Shown: positions 1 through 8,416 of the stretch, piece by piece
Numbering within the stretch: position 1 is the first letter of the stretch
Layout of the letters: each line of letters starts with the position of its first letter
Made by a program: the position numbers and the translations under genes
DNA from: Cypionkella sp049896245
GTDB lineage: Bacteria; Pseudomonadota; Alphaproteobacteria; Rhodobacterales; Rhodobacteraceae
DNA: 64,000 bases
NCBI RefSeq assembly: GCF_049896245.1
Contig: NZ_JAFCTX010000018.1
Location: forward strand, 1-64,000
Direction: 5' to 3'
The notes under the pieces: model-generated
Seen by the model: only the letters and a program-made list of their open reading frames with translations
The model's database searches: none
What the model was told of the DNA's origin: nothing

Positions 1-114
1 TGCGAAGCTCCATAGGATGTGATTTGCCCATCTCGATCCCCTATATCTGGAAAGATCAGGGAATCAGAAACCGTCCAAGATGGGAAGCCTGAATCATATG
101 AACGGCGACTTGCT

Positions 115-876
115 CTAGCCTTGCACGCGCCTGAAAGCGGCGGTCAAAGCCGCCTGCATCGCATCGCTGCCGCCGCCTTGCACAAAGCGGTAAAAAATCA
201 TTTCATTCAGCCCACCCTTGGTCGAATGATCCTCTCGCAACTGTTCAAACGACACTGGCTTCTCGCGCAGAACATCGCCCAAACTGCCGAACAATCCGCG
301 CAAATACTGGGCTGCATCCGGTGCAGAATGGCCCTGCGCCACCATCCAACCTGCGGCAGTTTCCAGCAAACCGAAATAGCTGCCCATCAAGGCGCTTGCC
401 GCAGCATAGGCATCATAGGCGGCCAGATCATCGACCGGCAGCGCCGTGCCCAAAGCCGCGAAAATCTGCATCGCGGCGGGCTGTGGTGGAAACACCGGGG
501 TAACACCCTGATGCCGCTCGACAAACGGCAAAGGTATAGCGCGGCAGATATCCTGCGCCCCGGTCCAATCGGCCACGGTCGCGATATGCAGCCCCGCGAT
601 CAGGCTGATCACCGGACGCGAAGGCGGGATAACCAAACGCCCAATCACCGCCTTGGCCACCTGCGGACGCACGGCGAGGATCAGCAGATCACAAGCCTCG
701 ACCACCGCCTGATTGCGCGCAGCCACCGTCACTCCCGGCAACAAAGCCAGTGCCGCCGCCACCGCCTCATTGCGCGCTGACAGCACAATCGGCCAGTCTG
801 CCAGCGCCGAGGCTTTCAGCCCCCGCACCATATGCGCGGTGATCGTGCCGGTGCCAATAAACCCTAACCGCATCAT
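115..876 (-). CDS. Pyrroline-5-carboxylate reductase (ProC)-like NAD(P) oxidoreductase
   Basis: Protein of 253 aa beginning MMRLGFIGTGTITAHMVRGL, an N-terminal Rossmann fold with the GxGxxx dinucleotide loop of the ProC family; the C-terminal half carries the helical dimerisation region (DHSTKGGLNEM near the end resembles the ProC motif D...SPGGTT). I start at 876 because a GGGGGA ribosome site precedes ATGATG there and the longer frame would overlap the SDR upstream. It is the last gene of a six-gene operon, 19 bases after the preceding SDR. Known ProC enzymes make proline from pyrroline-5-carboxylate. The racemase-family neighbour suggests instead reduction of pyrroline-2-carboxylate or a related imine, which is inference. 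A dedicated biosynthetic ProC is less likely in this catabolic setting. Confidence 0.8.
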   Translation of the reverse strand: MMRLGFIGTGTITAHMVRGLKASALADWPIVLSARNEAVAAALALLPGVTVAARNQAVVEACDLLILAVRPQVAKAVIGRLVIPPSRPVISLIAGLHIATVADWTGAQDICRAIPLPFVERHQGVTPVFPPQPAAMQIFAALGTALPVDDLAAYDAYAAASALMGSYFGLLETAAGWMVAQGHSAPDAAQYLRGLFGSLGDVLREKPVSFEQLREDHSTKGGLNEMIFYRFVQGGGSDAMQAALTAAFRRVQG

Positions 877-895
877 TCCCCCATAAGCCCCAATC

Positions 896-1648
896 TTACG
901 CGACTGCCTGCGCCCCGGTGATTTCCACCAAAGACCCGCACATGAATGCCGCCTCATCCGAGGCCAGAAACGCCACCAAGGCCGCGACTTCCTCAGGCCG
1001 CCCAATCCGGCCATAAGGCACCATGCGGTCCAGATCGGCAATCGTGCGACCGGATCGTTTCACCCCGGCCTCCAGCATCGGCGTGTGAATCTCACCGGGA
1101 CAGACCGCATTGACCCGCACTTTCTGCGCAGCATAATCGCGGGCAAGGTTCTGCGTGAAACTCGCAACCGCCGCCTTGGTGACGTTATAGGCGATGTGGT
1201 TCGGCGCGGGGTGCAAACCCCATTGTGAAGCGGTGTTCACAATCGCGCCACCCCCTGCCGCGATCATATGCGGCAACGCCGCCTGGCACAGATGGAACAT
1301 CGCGTCGATATTGATCGCAAAGGACAAATCCCAATCCGCAGTCGTCAAAGCCAACAGGTTTCCGCGCCGATTGATCCCGGCATTGTTGCACAAAACGTCA
1401 ATCCGCCCCTCCACCGCGATCACATCGGCGATCACTGCGCGACAGCCCTCCGCCGTACCAATATCAGCCGCAAAGCTGCGCGCCCGACCGCCCGCCGCGC
1501 GAATACCCGCAGCCGTCGTCTCTGCCCCCTCGGCGTTCACATCCGTCACCACCACCAGCGCGCCTTCAGACGCAAATCGCTGGCAAATTGCACCGCCAAT
1601 GCCGCCCGCAGCACCCGTCACCACCACCACTTTATCCTGAAACCGCAT
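896..1648 (-). CDS. Short-chain dehydrogenase/reductase (SDR)
   Basis: Classical SDR of 250 aa, full length for the family. It has the TGAAGGIG cofactor loop at residues 11-18, NNAG near 88-91, and a catalytic Ser141, Tyr154, Lys158 set (NTAS..., AYNVTK). An acidic residue ending strand 2 (VVTDV) favours NAD(H). It lies 10 bases after another SDR and 19 bases before the ProC-like gene, so it is co-transcribed. Its substrate cannot be read from sequence; a hydroxy acid or hydroxyproline-derived alcohol is a guess from context. Confidence 0.88.
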   Translation of the reverse strand: MRFQDKVVVVTGAAGGIGGAICQRFASEGALVVVTDVNAEGAETTAAGIRAAGGRARSFAADIGTAEGCRAVIADVIAVEGRIDVLCNNAGINRRGNLLALTTADWDLSFAINIDAMFHLCQAALPHMIAAGGGAIVNTASQWGLHPAPNHIAYNVTKAAVASFTQNLARDYAAQKVRVNAVCPGEIHTPMLEAGVKRSGRTIADLDRMVPYGRIGRPEEVAALVAFLASDEAAFMCGSLVEITGAQAVA

Positions 1649-1658
1649 CCCGCCCCCC

Positions 1659-2441
1659 TTAGCGCAAATAACTGCCGCCGTTCACATCCAGTACCGCCCC
1701 ATTCAGCGACGCCTGCGAGGGCCGCAAAGCAAAGGCCACCAACTCGCCAATTTCCGCCGCCTCGGCCATCGCGCCAATCGGGATGCCCGTCAGCGCTGCG
1801 GCCTGCCCATGCTGCGCGATAAACGCCTCGGCCATCTCGGTGCGCACCCAACCCGGAGCGATGGCAACCGCCGAAATCCCCTCTGCGCCATGGCTCTGCG
1901 CCACTGATTTCGTCAGGTTGATCAGCGCCGCCTTGCTCGCCCCGTAAGCCATCGCGTCAGAGGCATAGCCGCGCTGCCCGGCCCGACTGGCCATATTTAC
2001 AATCCGCCCGCCGCCATTCCGCCGAAAGTGCAGGATCGCCGCTTTCGTCAGATCAACCGCCGACAGGAAATTCACCCGAAATTCCCGCTCCCATACCGCC
2101 TGCCACTGATCCAGCGGCGCATCCACCGCCACCTCTGACCGGATGCCCGCGTTGTTCACCAAACCATGCAAACGTCCCGCCAAAGCCTCGGCCTCAGTCC
2201 ATAAAGCCGTCGCCCCGTCAGCCGTCGCCAAATCGGCCCCCACGCACCACCCCGCCCCACCGATCTGCGCCAACAGCGCCTCAGCCGCCGCCCCATTGCG
2301 CCCGTAGTGGATCACCACCCGCGCGCCCTCGGCGGCCAAAGCCACGCAAATCGCCTGCCCAATCGCACCCGTAGCGCCCGTTACCAGCACATTGCGCCCC
2401 GTCAGACTCTGCCCCGCCAGACCCTGCCCCGCCAAAGTCAT
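1659..2441 (-). CDS. Short-chain dehydrogenase/reductase (SDR)
   Basis: A second SDR, 260 aa from the ATG at 2441, which overlaps the stop codon of the upstream racemase-family gene as ATGA and so fixes the start (a longer frame to 2465 is less likely). The cofactor loop TGATGAIG is at about 21-28, NNAG at 96-99, and the catalytic Ser152, Tyr166, Lys170 are present (AYGASK). The product ends GGSYLR, as in many FabG-like proteins. Strand 2 ends in HYGRN, which suggests NADP use. Translational coupling to the racemase-family gene argues that both act on the same substrate series. The exact substrate is unknown. Confidence 0.88.
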   Translation of the reverse strand: MTLAGQGLAGQSLTGRNVLVTGATGAIGQAICVALAAEGARVVIHYGRNGAAAEALLAQIGGAGWCVGADLATADGATALWTEAEALAGRLHGLVNNAGIRSEVAVDAPLDQWQAVWEREFRVNFLSAVDLTKAAILHFRRNGGGRIVNMASRAGQRGYASDAMAYGASKAALINLTKSVAQSHGAEGISAVAIAPGWVRTEMAEAFIAQHGQAAALTGIPIGAMAEAAEIGELVAFALRPSQASLNGAVLDVNGGSYLR

Positions 2442-3469
2442 AGCTCGCCCACCTGCGAGCCCCAAGTATCCGACAGCGCAAAGCCGCGCGCAAAAGGATC
2501 ATCCGGGCTGATCCGCAACTGCTCGCGGCCATAGATCCAGCCCTGCCCGGTGATGCGCGGCAACACGGCGCGACGGTTCCCCACCACCGCCTCACCAATC
2601 GCTTCCGCTGTGAACGTCCCGCCGATGATCGAGCGGGATACCCGCACATCGCCCACCGCCACCTCGCCGCGCGCAAACATCACCGCCAGATTGGCCGAAG
2701 ACCCCGTGCCACAAGGCGAGCGATCCACCCGCCCCGGCTTCAACGTGGTGCAAGTGCGGATCGCGCCATCAGCTTCACGGCTGCGAAACATCACATAGGC
2801 CACATCATTCAACCCCGAAATATCGGGATGGCTGACCGCGATCTGCCCCTGCAAGTCCGCCTTGATCGCGATCCCCGCCTCGGCCAAAGCGCGGGCGTTT
2901 TCCGGCACAATCGACAGCCCGATCTGATCGACATCAACCAAAGCATAGAACACGCCGCCGAAGGCAATATCAGCGCGGATCACCCCGAAATCTTTGCTCC
3001 GCACCTCTGCATCCAAAACCAGCACAAAGGCCGGCACATTGTCCAAACTCACCGACACACAGTGCCCATCCTTGCACGTCGCCCGCGCCACAATCAGCCC
3101 CGCCGCCGTATCCAGCCGCACCGTGGTTTCCGGCTCCACCATCGCCACCCGCCCGCTTTCCAGCAATGCCGTGACCACGCAAATGCAGTTCGACCCCGAC
3201 ATTGGATGTGCCCGATCCGGTTGCAGCACGATGAACGCAGCATCGGCGTCGGGGCGGGTCGGCGGCAACAGCAGATTGGCGCTCATCGCGACGCCTGCAC
3301 GCGGCTCGAAGGTGACAAAGCGGCGCAGACTGTCATCCACCATGTTGATATGGTTCATCTTATCCAAGATCGTCGCCCCTGGAATATCTGGCGCACCGCC
3401 AACAATCACCTTGCCGATTTCACCCTGAGCATGGACCAGCAGCAGATCAAGCGTAGTTTCAAACTGCAT
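2438..3469 (-). CDS. Proline racemase superfamily enzyme, Ser/Cys type (hydroxyproline epimerase or trans-3-hydroxyproline dehydratase)
   Basis: Protein of 343 aa from ATG 3469, with an AAAGGC ribosome site upstream; the longer frame to 3514 overlaps the preceding gene. The fold signature is complete: HPMSGSN at about 88-94 and DRSPCGTGSSA at 249-259. In proline racemase and 4-hydroxyproline epimerase both catalytic residues are Cys. Here the first is Ser91 and only Cys253 remains. Members with Ser or Thr at the first site include trans-3-hydroxy-L-proline dehydratases, and some keep epimerase activity, so the reaction is uncertain. The neighbouring D-amino-acid dehydrogenase and DapA-family deaminase are the classical partners of 4-hydroxyproline epimerase. 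Confidence 0.88.
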   Translation of the reverse strand: MQFETTLDLLLVHAQGEIGKVIVGGAPDIPGATILDKMNHINMVDDSLRRFVTFEPRAGVAMSANLLLPPTRPDADAAFIVLQPDRAHPMSGSNCICVVTALLESGRVAMVEPETTVRLDTAAGLIVARATCKDGHCVSVSLDNVPAFVLVLDAEVRSKDFGVIRADIAFGGVFYALVDVDQIGLSIVPENARALAEAGIAIKADLQGQIAVSHPDISGLNDVAYVMFRSREADGAIRTCTTLKPGRVDRSPCGTGSSANLAVMFARGEVAVGDVRVSRSIIGGTFTAEAIGEAVVGNRRAVLPRITGQGWIYGREQLRISPDDPFARGFALSDTWGSQVGEL

Positions 3470-3479
3470 ATTCAGCCTT

Positions 3480-4712
3480 TCAAAAGCGGTCAACGCGATA
3501 GGGGTGCAGGTCAATCGCAGGCTTGGCCCCGGTGATCAGATCGCCCATCAGCTTGGCGGTGGTCGCGGCATAAGTCAGCCCCAAATGGCCATGCCCGGTG
3601 GCATAAAATACCCCCCGCGTCTTGGCCGAGGCCGAGATAATCGGCACCGTATCCGGCAGGGCAGGGCGATGCCCCATCCATTCGGTGAACGCCTCGCGGC
3701 GCAGCCCCGGCAAAGCCACTTGCGCCCGCCGCACCGTCACTTTTGCGCGTCTATAATCCGGCGGCGCATCCAAGCCCGCCATTTCCACCGTGCCGCCCAC
3801 GCGAATACCACCAGCCGTCGGCGTCACCATGAACGCCCGCGCGGGCCAGATGATCGAGTGCTGCATCGTGATGCCCGGCGCCATGATCTGGGTGTGATAT
3901 CCCCGCTCGGTCTCCAGCGGGATCGGCTCGTCCAGAAGCTTCGACAACCGCGCCGAGAACGCCCCGGCGCAGATCACCACCGCATCCGCCGCAATCTCGC
4001 GCCCATCCGCCAGCCTGACGCCGGTGATCCTATCACTGCGCGTAAACCCCACCACAGCACCCGTCTCAATCCGGCCACCCCAAGCGACAAACCGCTCCGC
4101 CAAAGCCAACACCAGCTTATAGGGATCTTTCATCGAACGGTTGTCTGGAAACCGCACCGCCATGCCGATCTTTTCCGACAGCGCAGGCTCCAGCGCCCGC
4201 GCAGCACGGCCATCCAAGACCTCATGCGCAAAGCCAAACCGCTCCAGAATTTCAATATGCGCGCGATCCGCCCGAAACTCCGCCTCGTCACTATACAGCG
4301 ACAAACAGCCCGCTTCCGAAATCTGATCCTCAAGCCCCGTCTCGCGCAGCAAAGCCTGCGTATCCGCCAACGCCCGTCCACACAAAGCCGCCCCCTGCGC
4401 CTCAAGCTCCCGCAGTTTGGAAGGCCGCGAGGCCGCAATAAACCGCAAGAACCACGGCACCAAACGCGGCATGTAACCGGGCCGCACCCGCACCGGGCCT
4501 TCCGGGTCCAGCATCCAGCCCGGAATTTGCCGCCAGACCGAAGGCCGCGAGGCGGGCATGAACTCTGTCACCGCAATCGAGGCCATGTTGCCAAATGACG
4601 CCCCCCGCCCCGGCGCATCGCGGTCCAGCAAAACCACCGACCGACCGCGTTTTTGCAGATCATGCGCAATCGCGGTGCCGATGATCCCCGCGCCGATGAC
4701 AATGGTGACCAT
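3480..4712 (-). CDS. FAD-dependent D-amino acid dehydrogenase (DadA/cis-4-hydroxy-D-proline oxidase-like)
   Basis: Protein of 410 aa in the DAO superfamily. The FAD-binding GAGIIG is at residues 7-12 with a downstream acidic residue (LLDRD), and a C-terminal GHGHLGLTYA segment closes the FAD site, as in DadA. In hydroxyproline catabolism the single-subunit dehydrogenase oxidises cis-4-hydroxy-D-proline to pyrroline-4-hydroxy-2-carboxylate and passes electrons to the respiratory chain. The gene starts 3 bases after the DapA-family gene stops and ends 10 bases before the racemase-family gene, so it belongs to the same operon. A general D-amino acid dehydrogenase is the alternative, but the gene order favours hydroxyproline. 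Confidence 0.87.
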   Translation of the reverse strand: MVTIVIGAGIIGTAIAHDLQKRGRSVVLLDRDAPGRGASFGNMASIAVTEFMPASRPSVWRQIPGWMLDPEGPVRVRPGYMPRLVPWFLRFIAASRPSKLRELEAQGAALCGRALADTQALLRETGLEDQISEAGCLSLYSDEAEFRADRAHIEILERFGFAHEVLDGRAARALEPALSEKIGMAVRFPDNRSMKDPYKLVLALAERFVAWGGRIETGAVVGFTRSDRITGVRLADGREIAADAVVICAGAFSARLSKLLDEPIPLETERGYHTQIMAPGITMQHSIIWPARAFMVTPTAGGIRVGGTVEMAGLDAPPDYRRAKVTVRRAQVALPGLRREAFTEWMGHRPALPDTVPIISASAKTRGVFYATGHGHLGLTYAATTAKLMGDLITGAKPAIDLHPYRVDRF

Positions 4713-4715
4713 GGT

Positions 4716-5600
4716 CTATTTCCAGTCGATAATCGGCTGCATCGCCGCCGCGAAATCCGCCTTTTCGGCGGCGGTCAGCGGCCCCAACGGCATCCGGCAC
4801 TCGCCCACGGGCGTCCCCTGCAATTCGCAGCCATATTTCAGCTTCTGCACAAACTTGCCGGATTCCAGAATATTCATCGCGGTATAAAGCGTCGCCATCT
4901 GTGCGCGGGCCTTGATCAAATCGCCCGAGCGATAGCTGCGGTCCAGATCACAAACCGCCTGTGCCATGCAATTCGCCGGCCCGCAAATCCAAGAATCCGC
5001 GCCCCAGAACATGAAGTCCAGCGCAATATCATCCGATCCCGACACCAGTTGAATCTGCCCGGCATAACGCGTCGCGATCCCAATCGCGCGTTGCAAAGAG
5101 CCAGAGCTTTCCTTGATCCCGATCACCCGCGGATGATCCGCCAGCGCATCCAGCACCTCCCAGCCCAGTTCAACGCCATCCTTGTCGGGATAAGAATACA
5201 GCACGATATTTACATCCACCGCATCCAGCACAGCCTTGAAATGCTTGATCAACTCGGCCTGCGTCGGCTTGGTATAGAACGGCGTCGCCAGCAGCACCGT
5301 GTCATAGCCCAACTCTTTGGCCCGCTTGGAATTGGCAATCACCCCCGCTGTATGCGGCGCATTGGTGCCTGCAATCAGTGTCTCATCTGGCTGCGCAAAC
5401 GCCTTCACAAACGCCAGCACGCTTTCCCGTTCGGCATCCGACATCAGGTTATACTCGCCCGACGACCCACACGGCACCCAGCCCGTCACCCCCGCTGCGC
5501 GCAAGCCCTCCAGATGGGTCTTGAACGCGGCGAAGTCGATCTGCCCCGCCGCATCAAATGGCGTGACCAAGGCAGGCATGACGCCAGAGAGTTTCAGCAT
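4716..5600 (-). CDS. Dihydrodipicolinate synthase family protein (probable pyrroline-4-hydroxy-2-carboxylate deaminase)
   Basis: A TIM-barrel DapA-family protein of 294 aa from ATG 5600, where AAAGGA precedes the start; upstream codons to 5708 run into the promoter. The Schiff-base lysine is Lys163 (VIGIKESSG) and the assisting Tyr135 lies in LYSYP. The GSSGE pyruvate-carboxylate-binding loop is at 45-49. The DapA arginine motif (PGRT) is replaced by PDKDGVE, so lysine biosynthesis is unlikely. With the racemase-family and DAO genes it matches the LhpC/HypD deaminase that gives 2-oxoglutarate semialdehyde. No obvious semialdehyde dehydrogenase lies in this operon. First gene of the minus-strand operon. 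Confidence 0.85.
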   Translation of the reverse strand: MLKLSGVMPALVTPFDAAGQIDFAAFKTHLEGLRAAGVTGWVPCGSSGEYNLMSDAERESVLAFVKAFAQPDETLIAGTNAPHTAGVIANSKRAKELGYDTVLLATPFYTKPTQAELIKHFKAVLDAVDVNIVLYSYPDKDGVELGWEVLDALADHPRVIGIKESSGSLQRAIGIATRYAGQIQLVSGSDDIALDFMFWGADSWICGPANCMAQAVCDLDRSYRSGDLIKARAQMATLYTAMNILESGKFVQKLKYGCELQGTPVGECRMPLGPLTAAEKADFAAAMQPIIDWK

Positions 5601-5668
5601 GGGGCATCCTTTGCAAACGAATCGAAGCCACACAACCAGCGTGGCGTTGTCCCAATTCATGGCGACAG

Positions 5669-5680
5669 CGTGCCGACACG
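5669..5680. promoter_or_regulatory. Near-palindrome, candidate GntR operator 1
   Basis: CGTGCCGACACG is a 12-bp inverted repeat with one mismatched pair, in the 156-bp divergent gap between the hydroxyproline operon and its GntR regulator. Its centre is 29 bp from the perfect palindrome at 5698-5709. Operator function is inferred from position and symmetry. Confidence 0.4.
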
Positions 5681-5697
5681 TCAAATCAAAAATAATC

Positions 5698-5709
5698 TGT
5701 GTCGACACA
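5698..5709. promoter_or_regulatory. Perfect 12-bp palindrome, candidate GntR operator 2
   Basis: TGTGTCGACACA is perfectly self-complementary and lies 48 bases before the GntR start codon. FadR-subfamily GntR proteins bind short palindromes of this sort in divergent promoters. Pairing with the related CGTGCCGACACG upstream supports a two-site operator. Confidence 0.5.
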
Positions 5710-5756
5710 ACACCCCTGAAACGCTATCGCTAAACAAACCACCGGAGGCTGCCCCA

Positions 5757-6470
5757 ATGGATGAAATAGAGATCAAACGCGCCAAGGGCACCGGCGCGAA
5801 ATTCGCCTATGAGACGATCCGCGATGAAATCCTGTCGCTGGCGCTGCGGCCCGGTGCTTTGCTGGATGAAACCTCACTGGCCGAACGCTTCACCATGTCA
5901 CGCTCGCCGGTGCGTGAAGCCTTGATCAAGCTGGCGGGCGAAGATCTGGTGGTGATGCTCGCCAACCGCTCCACCATCGTCGCCCCGATTGATGTGACAA
6001 GCTTTCCAAAATACATCGAAGCGCTGGATATTGCCCAGCGGATAAACACCCGTTTGGCGGCTGAATTGCGCACCGATTCCGATCTGAAAGCCATCGCCCA
6101 GCGCCAAAAGGAATTTGTCGCGGCGGTGAAGACGGGCGATCATCTGGCGATGTCCGAGGGCAATAAGCAATTCCACATGGCGATCGCCGAGGCGGGCAAA
6201 AACCCTTACTTAACCGCCTTTTACGAACGCCTGCTCGACCAAGGCCGCCGCATGTTGCACCTGCATTTTCAATATATTGAGCGCACCCATGACGGCTATT
6301 TGTTGACCGATGAGCATGTCGAAATGCTCGACGCCATCCGCGCCCGCGACATCAACCGCGCCGATGCCTTGGCCGCCGCCCACACAAGGCAATATCGCGA
6401 TAATTTTCTGACCTTCATGCAAGAGAACTACTCGGCCCCAATGCCGCTGGGCGCGCCCAACGCGGCTTGA
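5757..6470 (+). CDS. GntR-family regulator (FCD domain), probable hydroxyproline operon regulator
   Basis: Protein of 237 aa: an N-terminal winged helix (residues about 15-75, with SLAERFTMSRSPVREALIKL as the recognition region) and a C-terminal all-helical FCD ligand domain with HMAIAEAGKNPYL and a late histidine (DEHVEML) as in metal-binding FCD proteins. A GGAGG-type site precedes ATG 5757; a much longer upstream frame is antisense to the DapA-like gene and is not used. It is divergent from the six-gene catabolic operon, the usual place for HypR-like repressors. The effector is unknown. Confidence 0.87.
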   Translation: MDEIEIKRAKGTGAKFAYETIRDEILSLALRPGALLDETSLAERFTMSRSPVREALIKLAGEDLVVMLANRSTIVAPIDVTSFPKYIEALDIAQRINTRLAAELRTDSDLKAIAQRQKEFVAAVKTGDHLAMSEGNKQFHMAIAEAGKNPYLTAFYERLLDQGRRMLHLHFQYIERTHDGYLLTDEHVEMLDAIRARDINRADALAAAHTRQYRDNFLTFMQENYSAPMPLGAPNAA

Positions 6471-6534
6471 CGCCAGCGCCCGCATGGTGTCGCATCCCGG
6501 CCAAGGGCCAAGGTGCCGCAGGAAAGGACCGCAG

Positions 6535-7527
6535 ATGACGTTCAAAGCACTGGTTGTCGACAAAGACGCCGCAGGGGCCACCCATGCCGCCGTGAAAGAT
6601 CTGACTTTGGCCGATCTGCCCGGCGGCGAGGTGTTGGTGGCTGTCGAGTATTCCACCGTGAACTACAAAGACGGTCTTTGCATGGGTGCGGGCGGCGGCA
6701 TGGTGCGCGCCTATCCGCATGTGCCGGGGATTGATTTTGCGGGCACGGTCGAGGCCTCGGAGGATGCCCGCTACAAACCCGGCGACAAAGTGGTGCTGAC
6801 CGGCTGGCGGGTGGGCGAAACCTATTGGGGCGGCTATGCCCAAAAAGCCCGGGTCAAAGCCGATTGGCTGGTGCCCTTGCCGCAGGGCCTGACCACGCGG
6901 GCGGCGATGGCTGTCGGCACGGCGGGCCTGACCGCGATGCTGGCGGTGATGGCTTTGGAAGCGCATGGGCTAAAGCCGGGGCAGGGGCCTGTGCTGGTCA
7001 CCGGGGCTGCGGGCGGCGTCGGCTCGGTCGCTGTCACCATCCTTGCGCATATGGGCTATGAGGTGGCAGCTGTCACCGGGCGGCCCGAGACCGAAGCCTA
7101 TCTGCGCGACTTGGGTGCTGCCCAGATCGTCGCGCGCGATCAGATCAACGAGACCGTCAAGCGCCCGTTGGAAAGCGACCTATGGTCCGGCTGCATTGAT
7201 GCCGTCGGCGGTGCGATGCTCGCCCGCGTTTTGGGCCAGTTGAAATATGGTGCTTCGGTCGCCGCTGTGGGCCTCGCAGGTGGGTCGCAACTCCCGGCCT
7301 CGGTGATCCCGTTCCTGCTGCGCGGCGTCAACCTGCTGGGCATTGATTCCGTGTTGCAGCCCTACGCCAACCGCCAAGCCGCTTGGGCCCGCATCGCCAG
7401 CGACCTGCCGCAAGACAAACTGGAGTCGATGCTGACCATGGCGACTCTCGCCGACCTGCCGCGCCTTGGTGTCGAGATTTTGGCAGGCCAGATCAAGGGC
7501 CGCTGCGTGATCGACGTGAACGCATGA
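6535..7527 (+). CDS. acuI: Acrylyl-CoA reductase AcuI / YhdH-type quinone oxidoreductase
   Basis: A zinc-less MDR-family oxidoreductase of 330 aa. The start at 6535 follows GGAAAGGA. An N-terminal GroES-like domain (VNYKDGL, GIDFAGTV) precedes a Rossmann domain with the NADPH loop VTGAAGGVGSVA near 158-169. AcuI/YhdH proteins reduce acryloyl-CoA to propionyl-CoA with NADPH; in Rhodobacterales this detoxifies acrylate from DMSP and 3-hydroxypropionate. No DMSP genes are nearby. The gene sits 64 bases after the GntR regulator on the same strand, so read-through is possible. Family assignment is firm; the in vivo substrate is inferred. Confidence 0.85.
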   Translation: MTFKALVVDKDAAGATHAAVKDLTLADLPGGEVLVAVEYSTVNYKDGLCMGAGGGMVRAYPHVPGIDFAGTVEASEDARYKPGDKVVLTGWRVGETYWGGYAQKARVKADWLVPLPQGLTTRAAMAVGTAGLTAMLAVMALEAHGLKPGQGPVLVTGAAGGVGSVAVTILAHMGYEVAAVTGRPETEAYLRDLGAAQIVARDQINETVKRPLESDLWSGCIDAVGGAMLARVLGQLKYGASVAAVGLAGGSQLPASVIPFLLRGVNLLGIDSVLQPYANRQAAWARIASDLPQDKLESMLTMATLADLPRLGVEILAGQIKGRCVIDVNA

Positions 7528-7547
7528 ATCAAATCTAGTCACGAAAT

Positions 7548-7617
7548 CTACTATATATGGTAGAAAATCTGCAATCGCGCCGCCAAAAACACAAGTCACT
7601 CCCAGCGGGGAAGAAAT
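7548..7617 (+). repeat. 70-bp intergenic repeat element, copy 1
   Basis: A 16-bp AT-rich near-palindrome CTACTATATATGGTAG (7548-7563) is followed after 26 unconserved bases by a 28-bp block at 7590-7617 that contains TCCCAGCGGGGAAGAAAT. The second copy at 55623-55692 has the same total length, the same spacing and 27 of 28 identical bases in the block. This copy lies between the convergent ends of acuI and hutC. Function is unknown. Confidence 0.75.
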
Positions 7618-7672
7618 TGACCAAGCAGACCACCCCACGAAAGGACGGTCGTAGTGTGCTTTTGGGCCGTTC

Positions 7673-8398
7673 TCAATACCGCGTCGTCATCCGGTAGCCG
7701 CGCCGATGCGCCAGCGTCACCAGTGTCACGGCGGTATTCTGCCACCATGTCGCGCGCTCGACACAAAACACCGGATCGCCCAAAGCATGATCCAGATGCG
7801 CCACCATCCCCGCATCCGCCGCCGCCGCCAGAAAGCTGATCGCCACTTCCGAAAACGGCACCGTGGCGACCAGCCATTCATTCGGCCCAACTTCCGAGAA
7901 ATCCTGCTCCTCCGCCTGCGGCAAAGCCCCGGCATTGATCCAACGATCCTCCAGCTGAAACGCCACGCCATCGGCGAAGTGCAAACACAGCAGATGCACC
8001 ACGCGCGCGCGCGCCTTCAGCCCCATCCGAACCTGCAGCCAGTCCGGGGCAACTACGACCTCATGGCTGACCATCTGATAGCCATAAACCGCCCCGGTTT
8101 TCTCAATCTCGGCCCGCACCACTGGCATTTCAAACCGGGCTTGCCTGATCGGTGCCATCCGCACCCGTGTCCCCGCCTTGCGCTTGCGGTCCAGAAACCC
8201 CAGTTCCGACACTTCCCGCAACGCCCGGTTCATCGTGGTGCGCGAGACGCCGAACTGTTCCGCCAGTTCCACCTCTCCGGGCAGCAAAGTCCCCGGCCCC
8301 CAAGGCCCCTCGGTGATACGCTGCAATATCTCGGCCATCACCTCGCGGAAGGTCGTCGTCTCGGCCTTTGCAGTCTCAATCCTGACAGTGTCTGGCAT
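7673..8398 (-). CDS. hutC: Histidine utilisation repressor HutC
   Basis: A GntR/HutC-subfamily regulator of 241 aa: winged helix at about 15-85 (LPGEVELAEQFGVSRTTMNR) and a UTRA ligand-binding domain from about 90 to the end (ARVVHLLCLHFADG, FQLEDRWIN, Y-x-MTTRY terminus). HutC represses hut genes and is released by urocanate. GAGGGGG precedes the ATG at 8398, 18 bases after hutF, so hutF-hutC form an operon facing hutIHU. A HutC-like palindrome is present in the divergent promoter at 9788-9803. Confidence 0.92.
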   Translation of the reverse strand: MPDTVRIETAKAETTTFREVMAEILQRITEGPWGPGTLLPGEVELAEQFGVSRTTMNRALREVSELGFLDRKRKAGTRVRMAPIRQARFEMPVVRAEIEKTGAVYGYQMVSHEVVVAPDWLQVRMGLKARARVVHLLCLHFADGVAFQLEDRWINAGALPQAEEQDFSEVGPNEWLVATVPFSEVAISFLAAAADAGMVAHLDHALGDPVFCVERATWWQNTAVTLVTLAHRRGYRMTTRY

Positions 8399-8416
8399 CG
8401 TGGCCCCCTCAGCGCC

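Noticed and set aside
1..114. Gene fragment at the left edge
   Set aside because: Neither strand shows a frame with family features; frames crossing into 19-780 are antisense to the ProC-like gene.
4653..5756. Plus-strand extension of the GntR frame upstream of 5757
   Set aside because: It is antisense to the DapA-like gene and its promoter; the GntR domain begins after 5757, where a ribosome site is present.
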